NCBI GenBank assembly: GCA_002682825.1
Contig: NOKP01000005.1
Span: 1,612,001-1,676,000, forward strand
Direction of reading: 5' to 3'
Length of the DNA stretch: 64,000 nt
DNA from: Neonectria sp. B-13
Taxonomy: Eukaryota > Ascomycota > Sordariomycetes > Hypocreales > Nectriaceae
Below, one piece after another: positions 1 to 11,566 of the stretch. Position 1 is the stretch's first letter. Each line of letters starts with the position of its first letter. The notes beneath the pieces were generated by a model. It made no database searches. It saw only the letters and a program-made list of their open reading frames with translations, and was not told where the DNA came from. Made by a program: the position numbers and the translations under genes.

Positions 1-742
1 GCCAGTAGCGTAAAATTCCGACTTACCGCCAGGAACTTTCCAGTCAGCTTCGGTGAATTGTTTTCCAGCATTTTGTTACTCGGGACTTTTCCTGTGTTGG
101 ACCTATAGGTATCTAAGATATCTTGGGCGGATGCGGCACGATATGGATTGAGATGTTTATATTCCAGCCGTCGCCCTGTAACATGTTGACGTTTCCTTAA
201 CTTAAATAGCTGTTGAAGTTCCATTGAAGTTGACGGCATGCGGAAGTTCGGAACGGACCGGAACTTTACCGCTCCGCTGCATCCACCACACATGAGTTGA
301 TTCTAACAGTTGTTGATATATTCTCCAAACTGGCTTAGCAACAGTTTTACAGATCTAAAGGGGCAGGCAATGTGAATTCATATTATAAGAAGTTCAGTGA
401 ATTTTAGATTGTTATATATTTAGACAGGTAAGTTAATCACATGTTAAATTCCTCAGCTATACAATTTTCTTACCGCTAGATGTATTATTAATTATATTTA
501 TATTATCACGATCTTTTTATGCAGTTATAAGACTTTTAATCTGCAATTCATTCATTTAACTAATAGTATAATCATAAATTAATCGTTTTTATGTTTTAGA
601 AATTGAAGCATAGATATATCCCTAGGCGTCACGAGATTTCCTGCCACCCTAGCCCGATAAACCCCCTGTTCAATAAAATATTCCATCCTTATTATCATTT
701 TCCCCCTAGTCCCGTTCTCAACCGTCTCAAGATTCTGCATCC
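1..742. other. Left-edge intergenic DNA
   Basis: I see no credible coding region here. The stretch from about 400 to 600 is strongly AT-rich and rich in TpA, with short A/T runs. Such sequence is common in fungal promoters and in old RIP-affected DNA. It ends just upstream of the kinase-like gene that starts at 743 and presumably holds that gene's promoter. Nothing in it could be assigned to a known element. Confidence 0.5.
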
Positions 743-1648
743 ATGGGTCTATCTATCGGAACTCTCTTCTCACTGCGACTGCGCCTTTGGCTTGGCAGAC
801 TTCTCTTCCGTCCCCTTGGCCCCTCTACAGTGAGAGTAAGCTGGCATCGCCTCGTCAAAGGACCATGCGACCCCCCCGAGGTGGAGGCCATGCAATACGT
901 CACCTCGCATACAACGATTCCGGTGCCCAGGATCTACGCTGTTCATACCGAAGAAAATGGCTCCATTTACATTGAGATGGCGTACGTCCGAGGCGACACC
1001 CTGCATAGCGCCTGGAGCGGCCTGTCGACAGACCAGAGGAATACCATTTTCGCCGACATCAAACAGCACGTGTCTTGTCTCCGCGAACTTCAACCCCCAG
1101 CGCAAGATATGGTCTCCTCGGCTCTTCAGAACCCCGCCTATGACTGCCGGATCGGAGCCCGGTTCTTTGGCCCTCTGAACCATGACGAGTTCCATTCATT
1201 GGCGCGAGGGCACTTGCGCATGGAAGACGTCGCACAATTCCTTGGCCAGGAAGTCGCCAAAGTGCACACAGCTCGCTATCAGATTCACTTTACCCATGCA
1301 GACCTGGCCCCAAGAAACATCATCGTGAGGCGCGGGCGCGTCGCTGCCATCATTGACTGGGGGTTTGCGGGATGGTATCCGGAATACTGGGAGTTCACCA
1401 AGGCGCACTATAACTACTTTCCGGGTGAAGACTGGGAGGAGTACCTTCGTCTTGCTCTCCCTTACTACGAGACGGAGCTCACGGCAGAACAGACTCTCTG
1501 GACGAGGTTGCCGGAGCCGGGCACACCGGCTACTTCAGCCCGCGATGGTGTTTCCTACAAGCGCCCGGGCTCGGACCCTTCAGCAGCCTGGTTGGATGCA
1601 AGAGCAGGCCGTCAGCTGACAGACCTGTGGTCTCTGGCCCTGTCTTGA
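743..1648 (+). CDS. APH-fold kinase-like protein (aminoglycoside phosphotransferase family)
   Basis: Single-exon gene of 301 residues. The catalytic loop reads HADLAPRNIIV (residues ~187-197, the Brenner-type HxDxxxxN motif). It is followed by the metal-binding IIDWGFAG, the DxG equivalent in this fold. The N-terminal part has the PVPRIYAVHTEE and YIEMAYVRGDTL strings typical of the large fungal APH family (PF01636). An early lysine in KGPC may bind nucleotide. Fungal members are mostly uncharacterised small-molecule or protein kinases, and no substrate can be inferred. The ATG at 743 is the first in frame, and the C-terminal GSDPSAAWLDAR tail looks native to the family. An unrelated, longer APH-type protein lies at 46109-47608. 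Confidence 0.82.
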   Translation: MGLSIGTLFSLRLRLWLGRLLFRPLGPSTVRVSWHRLVKGPCDPPEVEAMQYVTSHTTIPVPRIYAVHTEENGSIYIEMAYVRGDTLHSAWSGLSTDQRNTIFADIKQHVSCLRELQPPAQDMVSSALQNPAYDCRIGARFFGPLNHDEFHSLARGHLRMEDVAQFLGQEVAKVHTARYQIHFTHADLAPRNIIVRRGRVAAIIDWGFAGWYPEYWEFTKAHYNYFPGEDWEEYLRLALPYYETELTAEQTLWTRLPEPGTPATSARDGVSYKRPGSDPSAAWLDARAGRQLTDLWSLALS

Positions 1649-2234
1649 GGGCAAATACACACCCACCACACTCAAGGGGTCAGAGGGCAAAAACTGTTTC
1701 AGGCGTGGTGGATCTAGCGCTCCATCTTTGAGCGCGGGCGCTTACAGTCCCACCACACGACGAGGTTCGCAGATTGCGCGGCTATTAGGCCCGTAGGTCG
1801 AGTCCAATCGTTCTTCATCGAAACAGCGATCCGGCGGTTGTGAGGCGAGTTGAGGAAGCCGCCGGGTGAAGAGGCCGGCCCGCGGTAAGATACGTATGTC
1901 AGACTGACACATGTAGTCCCTAAAAGTGGCTCGCGAGGGCTTCTAAATATAGCATCCTGTTGTTGGCATTAAGAATAGACCCATACTTTGATACAGTGTG
2001 CGGCATGGTCTTCGCTTACGTTGCACACTTATAAGGAGCCTGATATCACTGGATTGGCGACACTGGTAGTTGTTGTCATTCATATCCGCCTGTTCTTGTT
2101 TTTTCTTGGTACTCAGAGTTTTCTTGAACGTATATACGCGCTTGGACTGGTAAGCATTAAAATCGCAATCCGCCAAAAGACCATATCGCCGATAGAGGCC
2201 CGTCTTAGCTTCTTATCCACCTTCGGAAACGACC
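1649..2234. other. Intergenic spacer
   Basis: No gene is supported here. Two overlapping open frames on opposite strands (about 1943-2314) have no recognisable domain and poor codon structure, so I treat them as chance. The segment probably holds the 3' region of the kinase-like gene and the promoter of the gene at 2235. Confidence 0.4.
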
Positions 2235-2765
2235 ATGGTACGACTAGTTGCTGTGGCTTTGTACCATCGAGATCGCTTTTCTCTTGGAAACGCCCGGCGA
2301 ACTTTTGGCTATGAGGCTTACCACTGGGGTATCGTCGTCATGTCCGAGCCAAGCCAAAGACGGGACTACTACGCCTTTGAAGCCACCGACGCGTCCGAAA
2401 TCGACCCCGTCACGTTCCGAATGACGAATCCTACCATGGACTGGTGGTTCCGAGTCAAGGAAAACGACGATCCTACTATCAGTGCCAAGCTCATCGGGCG
2501 TATCGTCGTTGGACAGGTACCAGACGGGGTGTCGAGTGCTGAGCTTCGTAACGTTTTTGAGAGAGTTCGTCTACCGGTTAAGAATACGGATCCGCAGCAG
2601 AGCTGCGTGACATGGACTGTGGATGCCATTCGAGACCTCCAGAGTCGAGGGTGGGTAGGAGAATTCGAACTTGATCAGTTCAAAGACTGGGCGCTGTCGT
2701 ATGCCGATGAGAGGATGAGAGGATTGGACTCGAGGGAGCCGGATGTGAGGTATTACGATGGCTAG
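2235..2765 (+). CDS. Small conserved fungal protein of unknown function (possible papain-like fold)
   Basis: Single-exon ATG-to-stop frame of 176 residues. The sequence looks like a compact globular domain: an N-terminal strand (VRLVAVALYHR), then GYEAYHWGIVVM with a candidate histidine in YHWG. A central beta-rich part follows, then a helix containing SCVTWTVDAIRDLQ. The paired YHWG histidine and CVxW cysteine recall the His/Cys spacing of fungal PPPDE/NlpC-like folds. That comparison is an inference, and the catalytic order could be permuted. There is no signal peptide or membrane segment. I do not recognise a named family with certainty. It is downstream of the APH-like gene on the same strand and has no obvious functional partner. 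Confidence 0.65.
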   Translation: MVRLVAVALYHRDRFSLGNARRTFGYEAYHWGIVVMSEPSQRRDYYAFEATDASEIDPVTFRMTNPTMDWWFRVKENDDPTISAKLIGRIVVGQVPDGVSSAELRNVFERVRLPVKNTDPQQSCVTWTVDAIRDLQSRGWVGEFELDQFKDWALSYADERMRGLDSREPDVRYYDG

Positions 2766-3566
2766 AATTGAGACTGGGCGATGTGTGGGATAGCCCGCAT
2801 GATGTAAATGTAGGCGCGTCTGGCCAGAATATGGTGCAGGCGTTGAATGGCGCCTTGTTCACCTTCTTTTACTGGCGCATCAGATAGGTCCATCCTTTGA
2901 TCCTGCAGGAGCGCATCAACAATGTGATACCATCGTTGACGCATTTTGACAGGTCGTTTGAAAACGAGGGCATCGATAGACCTAGGTCTGCTTTCATGGC
3001 AGGCTACGAGGAAATGTCAGCCGATCAGAGTTTCTTTTCTCTCTCTTCTTCCAACCGTGGACTACAATGATCGCTCGAGCATTGAGGAAGCCCATGTGAT
3101 TCACATATAATTCTGGTACGTCGTAGCCCTCCAGTCGCTCATTAGAGAGCTAGATATAGGTGACTAACTCTTGCTTAGATAGAGGAATTGATTTTATGTC
3201 TTGTAGTCTTGAGTGTCTACCACACACCTATCATGACATGTAGTAAGCTGTGATTGCCTTCAGCACTGCAACTGAGTCGAGAGCACAGCTGAACTGAGGC
3301 TGCCCACGGCTTATACTGCTTATTACCTGGAAGCTCTCCAAGGTTACCGTAACACAGCTGCTATAGGGAACAAACAACACAAGTTCGACTGTCTTTTCTC
3401 CGTTATGGAAGCCTTCAAAGCTTGCTTTGTCAGCAAGCAAGCGCTAGACTGGATCAAGCAGCACTTGATGTCATGAATGATTTCCCCAGGATCCTTGTGC
3501 CTGAATGGAGTCATTTACCTCCCAGTGTCCGGCTGCACGCTTGTTCCAGTCTGTGTCTGCAACACT
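2766..3566. other. Intergenic spacer / promoter of the regulator at 3567
   Basis: No coding region is supported. The minus-strand frames at 2680-2944 and 3231-3440 are short, low in complexity and lack any family signal. The region presumably contains the 5' regulatory DNA of the Zn2Cys6 gene that begins at 3567. Confidence 0.4.
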
Positions 3567-5329
3567 ATGCGACCTGTGAAGGCATGCTTGCAGTGCAGAA
3601 GCGGCAAGCGAAGATGCGACCGCACAGGCGACTCGGCGTGTTCTCAATGCACCCAGCGAAATCTGCCATGCTCGGCCGCCGTTAATAGCCTCCAGGCGTC
3701 TCAGTCCCCTACACCCTCTCAGCCTCTCCCTTCCGTTCTATCAACTCGTTCCAGCGAAGAGACCATCCACTTGGTAGATCTTTACTTTCAATTCATCCAT
3801 GACCAGCCTCACAGCCTCTTCCATGGGCCCACCTTCAAGGCAAGCGTCGTCGCAGGGACGGTCTCCCAGCCTGTTCTTCTGAGTATGATAGGCATGTCGG
3901 CACGGTATAAGCGCTCGCCCGCCAGCATTGGTTCATGACGTTTGTTTGACCAGATTTGACAAAGTATCAGGTTTGCCACGCAGCCCGACATCCGGTCCCG
4001 TGGGCCCATGTACTGCGCCAAAGCCAAGGCAGCGTTGAAGGACGACCTCGAGCACATCTGCATCGAGAACATCCAGGCGTGTATCCTGGTAGGGAACAAC
4101 TGCATGGGTGATTGTGACGCAGATGCTGAGTCGCTATACTTTGGTACATTTCTCCGGAGATCAGACCTGAAGCGAAATCGGCAACGTCCTTGCTGACCAC
4201 GTCATTTAGCACTTGCCAATCGCATGGCTCAGATACTCAATCTCGGAGTGTGCAACGAGGCTGACGATGGAGTCACGCGCGAGACCAAACGGCGCATATT
4301 CTGGACATGCTTCATCATCGATACATGGGCCAGCGGCGGCTCAAACTTGTCGCGGCAGTTTGGATGGCAAGCTAAGCAGCCCCGAGTGCCGATGGACGAG
4401 TTTGTTTTCTCCATGATGAAGCCCGGAGACTCAGATATCGCCGATTCAGAATGGAGACCCGGATTGTGGGGCCACATGGTAAGGCTGGTCGAGATATACA
4501 ACCAGATACAACAGCTTCACAAGCAACTCGCGGAGACGGCTGAGTGGGACGAGGCTCTGATGGACGAGTCAGTTCGAGGCCTCGAAGCCGAACTTGATGC
4601 CTTTTCGCAGAACCTCGGCCCAGGGCTGACATTTTCGGTGGAAAATCTGGCAGTGTTCGTGAGTCGTGGCGTGGGCAGTGTCTTCATCGCCTTTCATCTA
4701 GGCTATCATCACTACTATACGCTGCTTTTCTACCAGTATCTCGACCAACGTCGGCCTTCTACGAGGAACGGAAAGAAATACGCAGATCGCTGCAAAGCCC
4801 ATGCGGCGATTATCTGTGATGTGCTGAGGGCCTCGCGGGAGGTGCCGGGGGCCGAGGCATTGTACAACATCGTGGGCCATGTGACGATTGTATCCTCATC
4901 AGTACTGCTGCACACGTACCTATTCGGAGAGCCTCATGAGCTCGAAGACTCCAGGCGTCGCCTCGAATCGAACCTTGAGTCACTGGTGCAGCTACGAAGT
5001 TACTGGTCGAGCGTGGAGCTAATGGTATGGAGTTATGCTTGGGCAATGTGCTGCGTTTATTGCTAACCATGCGACAGATCAATCGACTGGTAGTGTTCCA
5101 GAAGAATTGCATAAGATCTCTCGGCAGAAACACCCATCGCTTTGACAAATGGATGGTCAAGTTCCTCATTGCACATGCTTTGGCACTCGAGGACAAGGTG
5201 GATGATCTGTGGCCCGACTCGGACATAAGCCAGACACCCGGTAACGCGCACCTCGAAAGAAGTCGCATCACCCAGTCTATGATCATGGATATACAAAACT
5301 CTGATGCGTTCGGAGGAGCTACAGGGTAG
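3567..5329 (+). CDS. Zn2Cys6 transcription factor with fungal TF domain
   Basis: Four exons: 3567-3904, 3971-4143, 4210-5024 and 5078-5329. The introns are 66, 66 and 53 bp with GT..AG ends, giving 525 residues. The binuclear cluster is at residues ~6-32, CLQC-x6-C-x7-C-SQ-C-x6-C, with the basic RSGKRR loop. The middle region (ESLYF...NRMAQILNLGV, then RRIFWTCFIIDTW) is the classical fungal-specific TF domain (PF04082), and splicing of the first two introns restores that motif. An in-frame ATG at 3477 would add 30 residues, but the ATG at 3567 places the zinc cluster at the very N-terminus, as is usual. It lies 1 kb downstream of the 3' end of a GH78 rhamnosidase gene and is a candidate local regulator of that gene and the sugar transporter. 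That role is inferred from position only. Confidence 0.85.
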
Positions 5330-6319
5330 CCCGAAGGATACTCAGAATGGAAGTGTACGAAGCCAGTAGTTGCATCGAAGTAGGATGACACTGAGCAATC
5401 TATAAAACGCAACTGGTGTTACTCAAAATAACAGTAGATGCGCTGAGTGTTTAGTATTGAGTCGGCACCCACGGGCTCTTCACCTCAGTTGCGCTTGGCC
5501 GCATCTCTTGTGAAGCTCCTAGAGATATCAGAGCTCGCCTTGTGACCGCTCTGTACCGCCGTCGAGTCTTGCAATGGTTCGAGCAAGTTTGTGGCAATCC
5601 TTGCTGGTGGCTTGTCCCACTCTCAAGTGCAACAGTGTTCTAGATTCTCACTGCTTCTGACTCGTGTGCAGCAGCCTTCGGTGTCGTTTCTGGGATGCGG
5701 AGAGAACGTGGAGAAGTGCAGATGTGCGAGGAGGCCACGAGGGGGGTGGAATTAGCTAGGGATCTGAATCAAGAAACTCCACATACCCGTTCTTAGCACC
5801 GGGGTTGAGACCTTTTGACCAATAGGACAAGTAGAAAGCCGGTCTCAAAGCCGGGCAGATGAAAACTCGGGACTGCGTTAGAGCGGGTCCGCAGAGCCAA
5901 CCATATTAAAAGAAGGCCGGTCAGCCTCTCCAATCAAACGGATTGAAAGCCGGCGCTAGTCATGACTCCTCATCACCACCCTGGAAAGCTTGTCATCTGC
6001 AACGCCATTTACACGAATATCGGGTTCGAGGTCGGCACATCGGGTCAGGCGAGATGAATCACTGACCCGTGATATGTTGAGCTTCCTTTTTGAGATGCTT
6101 GCAATATGCCCTCGGGCCATTGAGTGCCGAAGCGAGCATGCCACAGACATGGCCTCCAAGCAAACTCGGGAACCATCGAATATACATCGCCCATTGACCG
6201 TGGGGTTACTGGAAGCAGTCATGCTGGCCATCTAAAATCCGAGGTTGAAATCCGTGAAAATGGGGATGTAGAAATAATTCAATTGAAATGCAGGGTATAC
6301 TTGAGCCTGCGACGGCGGT
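5330..6319. other. Convergent intergenic region
   Basis: About 1 kb between the convergent regulator (ends 5329) and the rhamnosidase gene (ends 6320). The overlapping frames at 5956-6235 on both strands have no domain signal. I see terminator-type T/A-rich patches but no gene, RNA gene or mobile element. Confidence 0.4.
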
Positions 6320-9214
6320 CTAAGCTGTGATCTCTAGTCTATAATGGCCCTGGAGAAGCTTCAACGTCTTTCCCTTGAAGGTCCGAGTTTCATCGACCGG
6401 TTGCCTCTGAATCTCCACCGTGCTGGTCTCCCCGGGCAAGATGAGCTCGCAGGTGGTCCCAGTCGGCACGCTGACATTCACAACGGCCTTCGTCGCATCT
6501 TGTCTGCCTCTACGGTCGAACCGAACCGATATCAAGCCGTAAGGCGACTCGATCTTTCCCTCAACGTAGTCAAACTCGGCCTTGAAGCAGGGCCTGAGCC
6601 TCCACGTGCGATACGCGTCCGTCAACGGCCTGACGCCGAGAGCGTAGTCGTAGAACCACTCGTATATCGTGCCGAGCATGTCGTGGCACTTGGAGCGGCA
6701 GTTGTCCTGCCAGAACTCCAGCAGGCTCGTCTCCCCGCGCCGCAGGAAGCGCATGTACGAGGGGTGTTCCTCCTGTCGCATCATGTTGAGAACAATGTCA
6801 GGCCGGTCCACCTCTTGCTCCGCCAGCGTGTTCCAGAGGTACTTGAGGCCAATTTCGCCTGCGCGCATGACATGGCCGGAATCCTCCGCCGCGGCGACAA
6901 AAGCCTGGATGACACCTGCGCGGTACTGCGGCGGGACCAGGCCATGCTGGAGGGCTATGGCCTGTGCCACCATCGTGCGGTCCCGCGTGCCGGGATCGTC
7001 GCGAGAAGTGTAGAAGGCGTAGGGGAACGTCGTCTTGTCCGTGACGAGGAGCTGGTGGTTGTAGACGGTATATATCCGCTCAGCCCAGGCGGTAAATCTC
7101 GCCTCGTCACTAGTAAACCCTAGTTCTTTGGCCATCATGGCCACGTTGCGCAGACACTTGTAGTAGATGGCCGTCTCAATGTTTGCTTGGTGATTCCCAA
7201 AGGCAATGCTGTAGCCCCAGTCCCCAAGTCCGTGTTCGATTAGCCCGCCTAGTCGTTCTTTGCCTTCCATATATTCCATGTACTGTAGGCATGGTCGGTA
7301 AATCTTGTTGAAGACACTTGTGCTACCGTAGTAGTGCTTGATCAGCTCCGGGAGCAAGCACACGGCGCCTCCCCAGGTGATGGTGTCATGCATAGGACCA
7401 CACCTTCAACTCATGTTAGTCGCTATCCAGAACGGGCACGGAAGAGAGACCAGGTTCATCCCCGGCAGGACATACATGTATCGGACCAAGGGTGCCATGG
7501 TGGGCACAAGGCCGGAAGGTTCCTGGGTGTCAATGATGTCGTCCAGAATCTTGGAGTAGACAGCCTCCATATCACGCACATACTGCGTGGAGGGGAAGAG
7601 CAGAGACGACACCTCCAGCCATCCGAACTTTTCGATTTGCGGGCAGTCAGTGTGGTAGCTAAAGATGTTAGAACTGAAGGTCCAATAGCAGGCGTTTATC
7701 AACGCGTTGACGTCTTCTTTGTCCGTCTTCACAAAGCCGAGTTGCGGGGCGCCAGATGAGACGTGGCGGGCAGTAAGCGAGTGAACGATGGGAAGACCGT
7801 CTTCGCCGTCGAGGGAGGCGCCTTCGATCTGGATGTATCGAGCACTAGTGAAGCTAAAGTCAGGCGTCCAAACTTCCTGCTCTCCCTGGCCCGAAAGTGT
7901 AATCTTTGAGTAGACACCAGTTTCGAATTCCTTGAATAAGGGGTCTGGCATGAGCACCAAGCCATCTTCACCAATCGTCTCGGAGTACTTGACACGGTAC
8001 TCGGCCCCAGCGAGGCCGCTGGCCACAACTCGTACCATGATTGACGCATTCTGACCGAGGTCGTACATGATGACTCCTGGTTTGACCACGTTCTGGCTGA
8101 CAGGCACAAATGTATCGTGCAAGATGACAGGATGTTGGCTCTGGTATCGCAACTTGCCCCTTGGCCCTGTGAGTGGTTTGGCAAGCTGCCAGCCCGCATC
8201 GTCGTAACCTGGCGCATCCCAGCCAACTGGATACGCCCGCCTGTCATGGTCTTCAGATGCGTAGATGTTCGCGAGTGTTGTGGCGCTCTTGCGGACCTTC
8301 CAGGTTGGGTCGGAGATGATGCACTCGTGTGTGCCATCTTCGTAGTATGCGTGAATCTCGGCAAAGAAGCAAAGTTCGTTTCCGTAGCGTACATACGTAT
8401 TGTCCTCGTACATAGGCCAGAAGAAGCGGTCTCCTTGGTCCCCGGCATAGAACCCGTTGCCCACGTGGGCCCCAATGGAGTTCTCCCCGTCAGAGATGTG
8501 GTTTGTCACGTCGTACCCAACAAACTGCACTGTTCTGTGATAGTTGGTCCAACCCGGGTCCAGTACGTGCGACGAGGCCGGCCTGCCATTGACGGTGAGG
8601 TTGAAATGGCCCAAGCCCGAGGCTAGTACAATGACGCGTGAAGGCTTACGCTGGAATGTAAGAGTTTTACGGAGGTATATAGGCTTATCACCTCCATCAC
8701 CAATCCATACAGCCTTCCAGCGGTTTGCCTCGTCCTCGAACCAAGTGCGAAAGATGAGACTGGAGTGCGGCATCTGGTAATCATGCAGTCAGCAAAGTGA
8801 ATACCGGGAAATTCGGGAGTTGGCTCTTACATAGGTCTGGTTCATACTATACGGCGGTAGGAGCTTGGAGGACCGAGGGTACGACGTGTAGAACTCGTTG
8901 ACTGGGCTGGTCGCTTCATTCCCATGCTGGTCCCAGACCGTCACTGTCCAGTAGTAGAGCGTAGTTGACTTGAAGCCGCCATGGGGATTGCAGAAGATGT
9001 TGCGCTGCTCGTGGCTTTCCGTGCGGCCAGAGTCGAAGCAGATCTCCTCCTGGCCCTGCCTGTCGGTGTCTTTGCTGTCCGACACGACCAGGCGGTATGC
9101 CACCTGTGCGGCATGCTCATCGGCGATATCGAGCTTCCAGAAAACGCGAAACTGGTCAACATCGATGCCGATGGCTTCGCCAAAGCCATGAATACCACAG
9201 GAAATGACTTCCAT
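6320..9214 (-). CDS. Alpha-L-rhamnosidase, glycoside hydrolase family 78 (intracellular form)
   Basis: Three exons on the minus strand (9214-8831, 8773-7476, 7403-6320), with 57 and 72 bp GT..AG introns, encode 921 residues. The second intron has a GACTAAC branch site, and its removal rebuilds RYMCGPMHDTITWGGAV. Domain order fits GH78: N-terminal fibronectin/beta-sandwich domains, then an (alpha/alpha)6 barrel with DCPQIEKFGWLE near residue 504 and GDWGY near 621, then a C-terminal beta-sandwich. GH78 enzymes remove terminal alpha-L-rhamnose from pectic oligosaccharides, flavonoid glycosides and saponins. No signal peptide is seen after the ATG at 9214, and the frame upstream offers only a GTG. 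The enzyme is therefore probably cytosolic, acting on imported rhamnosides. It is divergent from a sugar transporter across a 690 bp shared promoter. Confidence 0.88.
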
Positions 9215-9904
9215 GGTGACTACCTGCGGTTGTTGCGTGTTTGTTGCGAAAGTGCAGTTGGTGTCCACGGACCAAGGCTAGATTCAGATTTCGGGTCCAG
9301 AGCATTTGCCCCTCGTTGGTCCTCGGGTCAGATTGCCCCGTTTGATGGGGCAACGCACATGGATCCTGTCCTCGTTCAATTACGAGCTGATGCCCGCTTT
9401 CTGGCCTGACTTGAAAATAGAAGGACCCACGGTTCTGGCCATTGACTCGAAATTGCGGCGACGGCGGGGATGGGAGCGCCGGAAACTCCACACATCCATC
9501 ACCAAGGACATGGTGGGGGTGTAGCTATCATTCTAGAGCCCGACCCGCATGGATCGATAGTTTGTGTGTGTGGGCGACCCGGAAACAGGCGACGAGTTTT
9601 GCAAGTGTAACTTGCGTGGCCATCACTCGGCCTAGATGATACCGAGATCATCAGTGCAATTGGCAGTTTCTGTCTGTCCACTCGTCAAGCAGAGAGCCGA
9701 GACCCAACCTCGAAGCCCTTGTTTCCTGCACCTGGCGCGCGCTGCATGGGGAAGTGCCCCCCCCAACTTCTCCGCAATGTACCGACTAGGGACAAACCTG
9801 GGGTAGTGGTATATGAAGCTCCCGCGCCCCCAGACTTGGGCTCCATATCCATCCCTTCTAGTTATTGCACTTTGGACTTTGGCCCTGCTCGACTGATTGT
9901 AGCC
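9215..9904. promoter_or_regulatory. Shared divergent promoter of GH78 gene and sugar transporter
   Basis: The 690 bp between the two divergent start codons must hold both promoters. At 9324-9340 there is a CGG triplet and an inverted CCG separated by 11 bp. CGG-N11-CCG is the half-site arrangement bound by Gal4-type Zn2Cys6 dimers. No binding specificity is known for the regulators in this window, so this is a candidate operator only. A short CT-rich/TTGGACTTTGG stretch lies just upstream of the transporter ATG. Confidence 0.35.
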
Positions 9905-11566
9905 ATGCCCAGCGGCGACGCCATCACCATAGCCTCCGCGGCCTTTCTGGCCGTGGGAGGTTTCCTTTTCGGATACGACTCTGGTATCATCAGCTCCACC
10001 ATTGCTCTCCCTCACTTCAAGGAATACTTCGACTCCCCCAGTGATGACACTGCTGGAGGCATCGTCAGCTCTTTCCAGGGCGGCGCTGTCCTTGGAACCA
10101 TGATCAACATGGTCAGTCTCCCCATTCCGCTCCAAGGTTGAGTCCGCATCGTCGTTTCCAAGCATGGCTAACTCGTGGCCCACGTCCCATAGGCCGTTGC
10201 CGATATCCTTGGTCGCAAGATGACTATCTTCACCGGCTCTGTGATCTCGCTCCTCGGTTCGGCTCTGCAGGCCGGATCCACCTCGATGGCCATGCTCATC
10301 GCCGGCCGCTTCATTGGTGGTATGGCCGTCGGCATGCTGACCAGCACGATCCCAATGTACGCCTCGGAGATTTCCATGCCCAAGTGGAGAGGTGCCCTCT
10401 CCGGTCTACTTCAGTGGTTCCTCAGCTGGGGCTTCTTGGTGGCACAGTGGCTTGGCTACGGGTGCTCATTTTCTCATACCGCCTTCTCTTGTGAGTCCTG
10501 GGAGCCCAGTGGATGATTCCGTCACGGCACCTCGCTAACTATACTCTTCTCAGGGCGATTTCCCCTTGCTTTCCAGTGCATCCCCGCCCTTATCCTAGTA
10601 GCCGGTATTTGGTTCTTGCAGGAGTCGCCACGTTGGCTCATGGAGAAGGACAGATGCGAAGAGGCGCGTATTGTTCTCGAGAAGCTGCGAAACGGCGAGA
10701 ATGCCTCACGCATCGACCTTGAGTTCATGGAGATTCGAGACGTTATCGCTGCCGACCGAGAGATTGGCAAGGTGTCTGCCATGTCTATCCTCACAAAGCC
10801 TTCGTGGAGAAGGCGCCTTTTGCTCGGATGCGGAATCCAGGCATTTGGGCCGCTCTCTGGCATTAACGTCATCAACTAGTAAGTGGTAATGTGTCCGGTT
10901 GTGTTGACCACTTGCTGACAAGGATTGGCTAGCTATGGACCTCGCATCTACGAGATTTTGGGCATTGACACGCAGACCTCCTTGATGATCATCGGCATCA
11001 GCGGCGCACTCTCTATTGTCTACTGCACTATCGGTCTCTGGATGCTTGACAAGGTCGGCCGTGTCAAGCCGCTCATGGTCTCAGCTATTGGCCTCGCCGC
11101 CGCTCTCCTCGTCAACGCAGTCCAGGCGCAATACCTCGACCCGAACAATGCCAGCCAGTTGCGCTCTATGGTTGCTATGAACTTCGTGTTCAGCTTGTTT
11201 TACACTCCTCTGGGAATTATCTCGTGGGTGTACCCGGCTGAGATCTTCCCCGTTGAGGTGCGCGCCCTGGGCAATGCGATCACCACGTTCACCAACTGGG
11301 TCGTGAACCTCGTTTTTGCGCAGTTCTCCCCAAGCGCACTTACGAAGATCGGGTTTCGCTACTTTTACGTCTTCTTCGTTTTCAACCTCATCGCCTTCAT
11401 CTGCTACTGGTTGTTTTTCCCTGAGACCAAGGGCCGCACCCTGGAGCAAATGGATGTGCTTTTCGGCGATCAGCTCGTCCCCCATGCATTGGATGATCCG
11501 AGCGGTGCTATGGCTATGCACAAGGAGACTACGTTGTCGTCGCACGTTGAAGAGAAGCAGGTTTAA
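9905..11566 (+). CDS. MFS sugar transporter (sugar porter family)
   Basis: Four exons (9905-10111, 10193-10490, 10554-10878, 10933-11566) joined by GT..AG introns of 81, 63 and 54 bp give 487 residues. Sugar-porter signatures are all present: GGFLFGYDSG in TM1, LGRK after TM2, IAGRFIGGMAVG, MYASEIS...RGAL, QESPRWL in the central loop, and PETKGRTLEQMD after TM12. Twelve hydrophobic segments are evident. The family performs proton-coupled or facilitated uptake of mono- and disaccharides across the plasma membrane. Divergent pairing with an intracellular rhamnosidase suggests L-rhamnose or a rhamnosyl oligosaccharide as cargo. That is inferred from context, since sugar porters cannot be assigned a substrate by sequence alone. 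Confidence 0.88.

Noticed and set aside
770..1408. Minus-strand open frames across the first kinase-like gene
   Set aside because: They mirror the plus-strand coding frame in a GC-rich gene and show no domain; the plus-strand protein carries intact catalytic motifs.
6344..7123. 259-codon plus-strand frame over the GH78 gene
   Set aside because: It is the antisense shadow of exon 3 of the rhamnosidase, Arg/Val-rich and without any family pattern.
9215..9268. N-terminal extension of the GH78 protein to 9268
   Set aside because: The frame there begins with GTG, not ATG; the ATG at 9214 gives the normal family start.
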